Below are positions 1 through 5,362 of a stretch of 5,362 nt of DNA, one piece after another. Made by a program: the position numbers and the translations under genes. Where the stretch lies: assembly GCA_011192085.1 (NCBI GenBank), contig DUEQ01000559.1:1113-6474 (forward strand). The letters run 5' to 3'. Position 1 is the first letter of the stretch. Every line of letters starts with the position of its first letter. The notes below the pieces were generated by a model. The model saw only the letters and a program-made list of their open reading frames with translations, did no database searches and was not told the origin of the DNA. The DNA comes from Caldilineae bacterium. GTDB taxonomy: Bacteria; Chloroflexota; Anaerolineae; J102.

Positions 1-585
1 GACTTCGAGGAGGACGCCCTGGACGTCGCGCCCGAGGCGTACGAAGCGCCCATTGCCGCTCCTCCCGAGGACTTCACCACCGTGCCCTCGCCTCCGCCCG
101 CGCTGGGAGAAGAGGAAACGCCAGAAGAGGAGGCCGCCACTACCGTGTTCGGCGCGCCCCAAGTCCTCCGTTTCGACGGCTCCCCCGATTACAACGCCAT
201 CGCTCCCATCGAGATGGACGATGACTTCGGGCAATTCGTGCTGGGAGTGGCCCTCACCGCTCCGCACAACCCCAACCAGGTCATCGCGCTCGAAGCCCTG
301 CTCTATGACCGCAACGACATCCGCACCGTGTCCGCGCTCCTGGCTCCCCCCGTGCTGGTCAACGATCCCGAACTCATGAACGCGCTCTCCGACCAGCCCT
401 CCGACTCCCAACGCCAGGCCTTTCCCTTACAGCCGGGAGCCGTCTTCCGCCTGGAGACTGCGTATCTGGCCGTGGAGGGGAAGGTGCGCAAGGTGCAATT
501 CGGGCCGCGCACGCGGGATGGCGTGCCGGTCATCGAATTCGCGGAGATCGAATTCACCCCCCGGCGCGCGGGCGAAGGGGTCTAG
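1..585 (+). CDS. Unrecognised protein, C-terminal part (5' end outside window)
   Basis: The frame is open from base 1 to a TAG at 583-585, giving 194 visible residues. The upstream part lies outside the window, so the GTG at 82 is more likely an internal valine than a start: coding-like sequence (acidic, alanine/proline-rich, same GC-rich codon use) continues back to base 1. Visible residues 1 to about 50 are low in complexity and rich in Glu, Pro and Ala (for example EEETPEEEAA), which looks like a flexible linker. From about residue 53 the sequence becomes mixed, with alternating hydrophobic residues (FGQFVLGVALTAP, VIALEALLYD, VFRLETAYLAVEGKVRKVQF, VIEFAEIEF), suggesting a small beta-rich domain. 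No membrane segment, signal peptide, cysteine cluster or catalytic motif is visible in this part. It converges on dgt with 69 bases between stop codons, so it is not in the dnaG-rpoD operon. I do not recognise the family and assign no function. Confidence 0.8.
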   Translation, partial: DFEEDALDVAPEAYEAPIAAPPEDFTTVPSPPPALGEEETPEEEAATTVFGAPQVLRFDGSPDYNAIAPIEMDDDFGQFVLGVALTAPHNPNQVIALEALLYDRNDIRTVSALLAPPVLVNDPELMNALSDQPSDSQRQAFPLQPGAVFRLETAYLAVEGKVRKVQFGPRTRDGVPVIEFAEIEFTPRRAGEGV

Positions 586-593
586 AGAAAATA

Positions 594-636
594 GACAATA
601 GAGGATGGAGAAGGATGAACACTATCGTCCATCGTC
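594..636. repeat. Imperfect inverted array of 7-bp units in the convergent gap
   Basis: The right arm holds TATCGTC and CATCGTC back to back (623-636), which read GACGATG GACGATA on the other strand. The left arm holds GACAATA and GAGGATG (594-607), each one base different from one of those units. The arms can form an imperfect 14-position stem (10 Watson-Crick pairs plus one G-T) around a 15-base loop. The gap lies between two convergent stop codons. On the minus strand the hairpin is followed by a moderately T-rich stretch, so weak termination of minus-strand transcripts is possible; on the plus strand there is no T run. It could also be a copy of a dispersed intergenic repeat or decayed sequence. 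Confidence 0.4.
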
Positions 637-654
637 GAGCTTCAACAGGCGCGT

Positions 655-1815
655 CTACACCCGCTGTTTGGGGTCGAACAGGCGGTTGTATTCCTGAATC
701 GCGTAGCGATCGGTCATGCCCGCCATATAATCGCAGATGACGCGGTGCATCTCCTCATCCCCTTGCTCGATCTTCCGTTGGGTGTCGGGAGGGAGCATAC
801 GAGGTTCGCGCACGTAGGCTTCGAACAGCCGGGAGAGGATCATCTCCGCCTTGGTGGCCATGCGCATCACCCGATAGCTGAGGTAGAAATGCTCATAGAG
901 ATAGCGTTTCTGCACCGCGTTGGCCTCGCGCATCTCGGGGCTGAACCCGGCGATGTTGCGGCCCAATATCCGCACATCCTCCACCGACTGGATGTTGTGC
1001 TCGATCAGTTGGGCGTAGGTGTATTCCACCGCATCGGTCATCTCGATTCCCACTAACCGCCGGATGATTCGGGCTCGGGTTAGCGAATCCAGCTTGGGCA
1101 GATAATAGGGAAGCCCCAGGCTGTCCATCACCCGCTGCCACAGAGGCTGCTCCGCCAGATCCGCCACATCCAGAATGCCCGCATAAAGCCCGTCATCGAG
1201 ATCGCTGGTGTTCCAGGCCAGCTCGTCCGCGATATTGGCCAACTGACATTCCAGCGTGCCCGCGAGCTCCGGCTCATATCCCTCCGCGTTGATGACGTCG
1301 TAATCGGTGTCGTGCTTCACCAACCCCTCCCGCACCTCGTAGGTGAGGTTGAGACCGGGGAAATCGGGATAGCGTCGCTCCAATTTCTCCACAATGCGCA
1401 TAGTTTGGCGCTGATGATCGAAACCACCGTGATGTGCCATGAGCATGTTGAGGATGTGTTCGCCCGTGTGGCCGAAGGGGGGATGCCCTAGGTCGTGGGC
1501 GAGGCAGATGGCCTCGGTCAGCTCCTCGTTCGCGCCCAGGGCCCGGGCCAGAGTGCGGCCCAGTTGCGCCACCTCCATGGTGTGGGTGAGTCGATTGCGA
1601 TAGTGATCCCCCTCATGATAGACAAAGACCTGGGTTTTGTAGGCCAGCCGCCGGAACGCGGTGGTGTGGACGATGCGGTCGCGGTCTTTCTGATAGGGGG
1701 TGCGATACTCCGCCTCATCCTCAGGATACACCCGGCCGCGGGTGTCGGCGCTCTTCATGCCCCACGGCGAAAGAAAACGCCTCTCCCGTTCCTCCAGCAT
1801 CGTTCGTGAAATCAT
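655..1815 (-). CDS. dgt: dGTPase-like HD-domain dNTP triphosphohydrolase
   Basis: This 386-residue protein matches the deoxyguanosinetriphosphate triphosphohydrolase-like family (HD superfamily). Members cleave dNTPs to the deoxynucleoside and triphosphate in the cytoplasm and so affect the dNTP pool. The N-terminal signature (SPWGMKSADTRGR, YRTPYQKDRDRIVH, FRRLAYKTQVF) is followed by the HD metal site: H78 in RLTHTMEV, H107-D108 in AHDLGHPPFGH, and D197 in NIADELAWN. The conserved GGFDHQRQ and FPGLNLTYEVREG motifs lie between them (about 131-164). All metal ligands are present, so the enzyme should be active. Its length fits the shorter type-2 dGTPase-like proteins rather than the roughly 500-residue E. 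coli Dgt; many such proteins accept several dNTPs, so dGTP specificity is not assured. The start is ATG at 1815, with AGGAGG five bases upstream; the next Met (codon 6) has no comparable site. The gene follows rpoD by 117 bases on the same strand. Confidence 0.95.
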   Translation of the reverse strand: MISRTMLEERERRFLSPWGMKSADTRGRVYPEDEAEYRTPYQKDRDRIVHTTAFRRLAYKTQVFVYHEGDHYRNRLTHTMEVAQLGRTLARALGANEELTEAICLAHDLGHPPFGHTGEHILNMLMAHHGGFDHQRQTMRIVEKLERRYPDFPGLNLTYEVREGLVKHDTDYDVINAEGYEPELAGTLECQLANIADELAWNTSDLDDGLYAGILDVADLAEQPLWQRVMDSLGLPYYLPKLDSLTRARIIRRLVGIEMTDAVEYTYAQLIEHNIQSVEDVRILGRNIAGFSPEMREANAVQKRYLYEHFYLSYRVMRMATKAEMILSRLFEAYVREPRMLPPDTQRKIEQGDEEMHRVICDYMAGMTDRYAIQEYNRLFDPKQRV

Positions 1816-1820
1816 CGTGG

Positions 1821-1826
1821 CCTCCT
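1821..1826 (-). promoter_or_regulatory. Shine-Dalgarno site of dgt
   Basis: On the minus strand AGGAGG stands five bases before the ATG at 1815, a near-perfect complement to the 16S rRNA 3' end. It fixes the dgt start. It is preceded by a short tandem AGAAC AGAAC (1827-1836), giving a purine-rich, probably unstructured leader. Confidence 0.8.
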
Positions 1827-1835
1827 GTTCTGTTC

Positions 1836-1864
1836 TAAAAATAGGCGATTCGCGTCTTCGCGCC
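1836..1864 (-). terminator. Terminator-like hairpin plus T run just before dgt
   Basis: On the minus strand the segment 1864-1844 reads GGCG ... CGCC (outer 4-bp stem), with an alternative inner stem CGCG-AAGA-CGCG at 1862-1851. Past the hairpin come TA and then five Ts (1841-1837). This is the form of a modest intrinsic terminator. It could end part of the dnaG-rpoD transcript, but it sits only about ten bases before the dgt ribosome binding site, so any termination here would also reduce dgt. The stems are short and mutually exclusive, and the sequence overlaps the 8-bp repeat, so it may be chance. Confidence 0.35.
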
Positions 1865-1880
1865 TTTGTGTCCTCGCGGC
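1849..1880. repeat. Four tandem 8-bp units between rpoD and dgt
   Basis: Read on the plus strand, 1849-1880 divides into TTCGCGTC, TTCGCGCC, TTTGTGTC and CTCGCGGC, with consensus close to TTCGCGTC. The exact 8-base period is not a multiple of three and the stretch lies outside genes, so it is not a peptide repeat. From memory, similar octamer strings with G/A swaps occur in intergenic regions of many unrelated bacteria; no source could be checked. Part of it supplies the hairpin just upstream of dgt. Confidence 0.6.
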
Positions 1881-1886
1881 AAAAGG

Positions 1887-1915
1887 CTTTTAGAGGGAGA
1901 CCGGGATAGTCACAA
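1887..1915 (-). promoter_or_regulatory. Weak sigma-70-like promoter candidate for dgt
   Basis: On the minus strand TTGTGA (1915-1910) and TAAAAG (1892-1887) are separated by exactly 17 bases. Each matches the sigma-70 consensus at four of six positions. A transcript would start near 1880, at the edge of the 8-bp repeat, giving a leader of about 65 bases before dgt. The match is weak enough to be chance; dgt could simply be read through from rpoD. Confidence 0.2.
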
Positions 1916-1932
1916 GGATGGCGCGGGAATGC

Positions 1933-3255
1933 CTACTCGCTCAGATAATCGCGCAGCTTGCGACTGTGTTGAGGATGGCGGAGCTTGCGCAAGGCTTTGG
2001 CTTCGATCTGCCGGATGCGCTCTCGGGTGACGCCAAACGCTTGGCCCACCTCCTCCAGGGTGTGATGGCGGCCATCCTTCAAGCCAAAACGCATCTCCAG
2101 AACCTCGCGCTCGCGTTCATTGAGCTCGTCGAGGATGGCCTCCACCTGCTCGCGCAGCAACTGCCGGGTGGCCGCGTCCGCGGGCTCGGCGGTCCGCTCA
2201 TCCTTGATGAAATCGCCCAAAAAACTGTTCTCCTCATTGCCCACGGGCGTCTCTAAAGACATAGGCTCCTGCGCCATGCGGATGATGTTGCGCACTTTGG
2301 AAGTAGCCCGGCGCAGCGCCCGCTTTTGGGTGGGATTCAGGGGTTCGCCTGCGGCCAGGGCCTTGCGAATAGCCTCTCGCTCCTCCTCCGGCTCGATGAA
2401 ATCCATCTCCACCGCGATCTCCTCGGGCGTGGGCTCTCGCCCCGACCGCTGGGTCAGCTCCCGCTGGGTGCGCATCACCCGGTTGATGCTCTCCACCATG
2501 TGCACGGGGATGCGGATAGTGCGAGCCTGATCCGCAATGGCCCGCATGATGGCCTGGCGGATCCACCAGGTGGCGTAGGTGCTGAATTTGAACCCGCGGG
2601 TGTAATCGAACTTCTGCACCGCGCGCAGCAGGCCGAGATTGCCTTCCTGGATCAGATCGAGCAGGCTCATGCCCCGCCCTACATAGCGCTTGGCCACGCT
2701 GACCACCAGCCGCAGATTGCTCTGCACCAACTCGCGCTCCGCCTTCCTCCCATCCTCGATGACCGCTTCAATGGCCAACCGCTCCTCCTCGGGAAGAGAG
2801 GCCAGCAACGCGTCTGGGGTCATGCCCGCCTGCTCAGCCCGCGCTTCCAACTGCTCGCGCGCGTCTTGCCCCGCCTTGATGCGCTTGGCAATGGCGATCT
2901 CTTCCTCATGCGTCAACAGGGGGTGTCGCCCGATCTCTTGCAGGTACTGCCGCACCGGGTCGTTCACCCCCGCCGATTCTTCAAAAGCATCCCCGCCAGA
3001 GGCGTCATAATCGGTTCGCGGCTCCAAATCCTCCTCCTCAAGCAACGCGACCATGTCGGGACTCTCACCCACCTCCAACAGCGTGGGCGAAAGGGCGTCC
3101 AACTCTTCGGGAGGGGGAAGCAAGGCGTCATCCGAAGGCTCGGAGGGTATGTCGCCACTTTTGGAAACAGCCGCCGACTCTTGCATCTCCTCCGGGACCT
3201 GGTTTTTTTCAAGATGTTGGGTTGGAGGCGTCTTGCGCGAGGACGTTGAACTCAT
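1933..3255 (-). CDS. rpoD: Primary (housekeeping) RNA polymerase sigma factor RpoD/SigA
   Basis: This 440-residue sigma-70 protein directs core RNA polymerase to housekeeping promoters. Residues 1-95 are acidic and low in complexity, with no clear region 1.1. Region 1.2 starts near 98 ([21 protein letters not shown]). Regions 2.1-2.4 span about 176-250, with [36 protein letters not shown] (core binding) and [20 protein letters not shown] (-10 recognition and melting). Region 3 runs about 251-350 and contains [10 protein letters not shown]. Region 4 spans about 365-437, with the helix-turn-helix [20 protein letters not shown] for the -35 element. Compared with the usual short primary sigma there is extra sequence at about 130-170 and 284-320, a pattern I associate with Chloroflexota. 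The start is ATG at 3255; an in-frame TGA at 3264-3262 rules out a longer protein. No Shine-Dalgarno precedes it, so the start at Met24 is a less likely alternative. It lies 69 bases downstream of dnaG and is probably cotranscribed with it. Confidence 0.97.
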   Translation of the reverse strand: MSSTSSRKTPPTQHLEKNQVPEEMQESAAVSKSGDIPSEPSDDALLPPPEELDALSPTLLEVGESPDMVALLEEEDLEPRTDYDASGGDAFEESAGVNDPVRQYLQEIGRHPLLTHEEEIAIAKRIKAGQDAREQLEARAEQAGMTPDALLASLPEEERLAIEAVIEDGRKAERELVQSNLRLVVSVAKRYVGRGMSLLDLIQEGNLGLLRAVQKFDYTRGFKFSTYATWWIRQAIMRAIADQARTIRIPVHMVESINRVMRTQRELTQRSGREPTPEEIAVEMDFIEPEEEREAIRKALAAGEPLNPTQKRALRRATSKVRNIIRMAQEPMSLETPVGNEENSFLGDFIKDERTAEPADAATRQLLREQVEAILDELNEREREVLEMRFGLKDGRHHTLEEVGQAFGVTRERIRQIEAKALRKLRHPQHSRKLRDYLSE

Positions 3256-3324
3256 CGGATGTCAGAAAGGATTTGGAGCAAGATGGCATTCGGCTGGCGG
3301 GGTGGGGTTTTCAACTGGCGGCGC

Positions 3325-5362
3325 TCAGGCGTCGCTGAGGGGCGTGGCCCCCTGGGGTGAGATGGACGCGGTCGCACGCCGGCTGTGAGTCCAGTGCATG
3401 GTTTGAGAATATCGAGAGAGAGATTTTTCCAGTTTGTTCCGGAACTGCAGCAGTTCGAAGAGGTGACGATCCAGTCCTCGGCGCTCCTCGGGCGACATCG
3501 CTTCCTGCAAGGCCACCTCAAGTTGCTGCAGGGCCGCCTTCGCTTTCTCCAGCCGCAACCGCAGCAGACTGGTGATCACATCCCGCTGCAAATGCGGCTC
3601 CTGCACGTAGCGAGGTTTTGTCTCTTCGAATTCCTGGGCGTAACGCCACAGAAAATGGACGTGTTCGCCAATGGCGTCATCCTGGCGGGCGATGTAATCC
3701 GCCAAAGGCTCCTCCGGTGCATCGAAAATATAGTCCTCCAGGCTTTGGAAGAGGGCCCGATTGAGCGGATCCGTGAAATCCTCGATGTAAAAGGGATCCA
3801 GCTCCAGATGGGCCAGCTCGTCATCCAGCCAGGGCAGCAGACGCTCGTGATGGAGAAGGATGAGGCCCAAGAGGTGCTCCTCCGGGCCGATGCGGCGCGG
3901 CCGCTGCTCAGAGACGTCGGGCGTCGCCCGGGAGACGTCGTCCAACCAGAGGGGGGGCTCCTCGCTGGCGCCCGCGAGGACGCGTTCTGGGGGAGGCGCA
4001 TCCACGTCGGCCAAGGCGGGGTGAGGCGGAAGCGCGGGGGGAAGAGTGGGCGCCGGGGGCTTCCGGCTGGTGGAAGGCCGCCGCAAGCCCCGCTCATACT
4101 GCCCCAAAGCCGCTTCCACATCAGTCTCGCGCACCCGGGCCAACGCGGCCACCCGGCCAATGTAATGCCGCCGCTGGATGGGATCGCCGATCTTGCTCAG
4201 CGTGGGAAGGGCTTCGGACACGAATTGCGCCTTGCCCGAAGCCGTGGCCAGGTCGAATCGGGCGGCAGCCTGCTGGATGATATAGTCTACCACGGGAACC
4301 GCATTCTCGATAAGCGTCCGCCAGCGCTCCGGGTCCTGACGCAACACATCATCGGGGTCCTGTCCCTCGGGCATGATGGCGATGCTCACATCCGCGAACA
4401 TGCGCCTTTCGGCGCGAAAGCCCGAGGCGGTAGGGGTGAGCGCGCCCCGTTCGGCCAGAGTCTCCTGCACGAGCATAACGCCCCGCCAGGTGGCCCGAGC
4501 CCCGGCCGCGTCCGCGTCCAGAGCGAAGACAAAATTGCGAGAATAGCGGCTGAGCAAACGGATCTGCCCCGCGGTGATGGAGGTGCCCATGGCCGCGACC
4601 ACGTTCTTGAACCCGCGCTGATGCGCGCTGATCACATCCATGTAGCCCTCCACCAGCACGACCTGATCGCTGGCGCGTATGGTCCTGCGGGCCATATCCA
4701 GGCCGAAAATAACCTGGCTTTTGTCGAAGATGGACGTTTGGGGCGAGTTGAGATATTTGGGTTCGCCCTCGCCCAGGATGCGACCGCCGAAGGCGATGAC
4801 CCGCCCCTGGATATCGCGGATGGGAATGATGAGTCGATTGCGAAAGCGATCATACGCGCCGCCCGCGTCCCGGGCGATGGCCAGCCCCGCCTTGACGATC
4901 TCCTCCAGGGAAAACCCTTTGCCCTGCAAGTGGTTAAGGAGGCGCTCCCAGCCATCGAGTGCATAGCCAAGCTGGAATCGCTCGATAGTCTCCTGGGTGA
5001 TATCGCGCTGGGCCAGATAGTCTCGGGCCCGCTTCCCCGCCGCGCCTGTCAGGAGATTGCTCTGAAAATAGGACGCGGCCGCCTGATGAAGGTCCAGCAA
5101 CCGTTGCCGCGCGTCCCGCTCCTCGGGCCGGACCTCCCGCAGCGGTACGCCCGCCTCCTTGGCCAGCATCCGCAGCACATCGGGGAAAGGCAGGTTTTCC
5201 CGCTTTTCCACAAAGGTGAAGATGTCGCCGCCCGCGCCGCAGCCGAAGCACTTCCAGGTGTTGGTATGGGGGAAGACATGGAAAGAAGGAGTCTTCTCGG
5301 AATGGAAGGGGCAGAGCCCTTTATAGCTGTTCCCCGATTTCTGCAACGGCACATAGCGTCCG
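3325..5362 (-). CDS. dnaG: DNA primase DnaG (N-terminal end outside window)
   Basis: DnaG makes the RNA primers for lagging-strand and restart synthesis at the fork, working with the DnaB helicase. Counting from the first complete codon (5361), 678 residues are visible. A CHC2 zinc-binding domain comes first, with ligands C17, H20, C38 and C41 (CPFH ... CFGC). The RNA polymerase core follows: YDRFRNRLIIPIRD (170-183), FGGR, KYLNSP (202-207), then the TOPRIM site with E238 in VEGYMDV and D282/D284 in ALDADAAG, and EGQDPDD (332-338). A Pro-rich linker (about 427-490) leads to a helical C-terminal domain (about 491-648), expected to bind DnaB, and a polar tail of about 30 residues. All catalytic and zinc residues are present. 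The GTG at 5352 is not the start: it is the Val of the conserved GRYVPLQKSG motif, and E. coli DnaG has about 23 more residues before the matching Cys. It is longer than many DnaGs (about 580-640) because of the linker and tail. Confidence 0.97.
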   Translation of the reverse strand, partial: GRYVPLQKSGNSYKGLCPFHSEKTPSFHVFPHTNTWKCFGCGAGGDIFTFVEKRENLPFPDVLRMLAKEAGVPLREVRPEERDARQRLLDLHQAAASYFQSNLLTGAAGKRARDYLAQRDITQETIERFQLGYALDGWERLLNHLQGKGFSLEEIVKAGLAIARDAGGAYDRFRNRLIIPIRDIQGRVIAFGGRILGEGEPKYLNSPQTSIFDKSQVIFGLDMARRTIRASDQVVLVEGYMDVISAHQRGFKNVVAAMGTSITAGQIRLLSRYSRNFVFALDADAAGARATWRGVMLVQETLAERGALTPTASGFRAERRMFADVSIAIMPEGQDPDDVLRQDPERWRTLIENAVPVVDYIIQQAAARFDLATASGKAQFVSEALPTLSKIGDPIQRRHYIGRVAALARVRETDVEAALGQYERGLRRPSTSRKPPAPTLPPALPPHPALADVDAPPPERVLAGASEEPPLWLDDVSRATPDVSEQRPRRIGPEEHLLGLILLHHERLLPWLDDELAHLELDPFYIEDFTDPLNRALFQSLEDYIFDAPEEPLADYIARQDDAIGEHVHFLWRYAQEFEETKPRYVQEPHLQRDVITSLLRLRLEKAKAALQQLEVALQEAMSPEERRGLDRHLFELLQFRNKLEKSLSRYSQTMHWTHSRRATASISPQGATPLSDA

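Noticed and set aside
82..84. GTG as start of the first plus-strand gene
   Set aside because: The frame stays open to the window edge with the same composition, and no good ribosome binding site stands before the GTG, so the gene most likely begins outside the window.
1495..1809. 104-codon plus-strand open frame opposite dgt
   Set aside because: It is antisense to the conserved HD-domain coding sequence and has no supporting start signal or recognisable protein.
2326..3249. Long plus-strand open frame (307 codons) opposite rpoD
   Set aside because: It lies wholly antisense to a clear sigma factor gene, its translation has no recognisable domain, and GC-rich codon use of rpoD explains the lack of stops.
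3256..3324. Terminator or promoter in the dnaG-rpoD gap
   Set aside because: A TTGAAA-like -35 is present on the minus strand (3314-3309) but no plausible -10 follows at 16-18 bases. A 7-base direct repeat CTGGCGG (3294-3300, 3315-3321) is too short to mean much, and no hairpin with T run is seen.
3576..4160. 194-codon minus-strand open frame inside dnaG
   Set aside because: It is a frame-shifted shadow of the DnaG C-terminal coding region, biased to Arg, Pro, Ser and Trp, with no domain.
5350..5352. GTG as the start of dnaG
   Set aside because: It encodes the Val of the conserved YVPL motif; the same frame continues to the window edge with Gly-Arg-Tyr, as expected inside DnaG.
1..5362. New defence, mobile or biosynthetic system
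   Set aside because: All recognisable genes are conserved housekeeping genes with intact motifs. No transposase, integrase, toxin, array or tRNA is visible, and base composition is even throughout.

Overview
This GC-rich window (roughly 60% G+C by eye) carries housekeeping genes of a free-living bacterium. Three genes lie on the minus strand in the order dnaG (DNA primase, 5' end cut by the window edge), rpoD (primary sigma factor) and dgt (HD-domain dNTP triphosphohydrolase). They face the 3' end of one unrecognised gene on the plus strand. The sigma factor has extra segments between regions 1.2 and 2.1 and inside region 3. From memory of family sequences this resembles Chloroflexota (Anaerolineae-like) primary sigma factors. 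That is an inference; no 16S rRNA or other marker is present.

Layout. 1-585 (+): C-terminal part of a protein with an acidic, proline-rich linker followed by a compact domain, function unknown. 586-654: convergent intergenic gap with an imperfect inverted array of 7-bp units. 655-1815 (-): dgt, with a good Shine-Dalgarno. 1816-1932: rpoD-dgt gap with four tandem 8-bp units, a GC hairpin followed by five Ts (minus strand) just before the dgt ribosome binding site, and a weak promoter-like pair. 1933-3255 (-): rpoD. 3256-3324: short dnaG-rpoD gap with no visible terminator and no Shine-Dalgarno before rpoD. 3325-5362 (-): dnaG, lacking only its first 20-30 or so codons.

Together the minus-strand genes form a version of the macromolecular synthesis operon: primer synthesis (DnaG), housekeeping transcription initiation (RpoD), and a probable dNTP-pool enzyme (Dgt) appended downstream. 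There is no mobile element, CRISPR array, tRNA, rRNA or evident new defence or biosynthetic system. The most interesting points are the two short-period intergenic repeats, the terminator-like hairpin before dgt, the sigma factor insertions, and the unidentified plus-strand protein.
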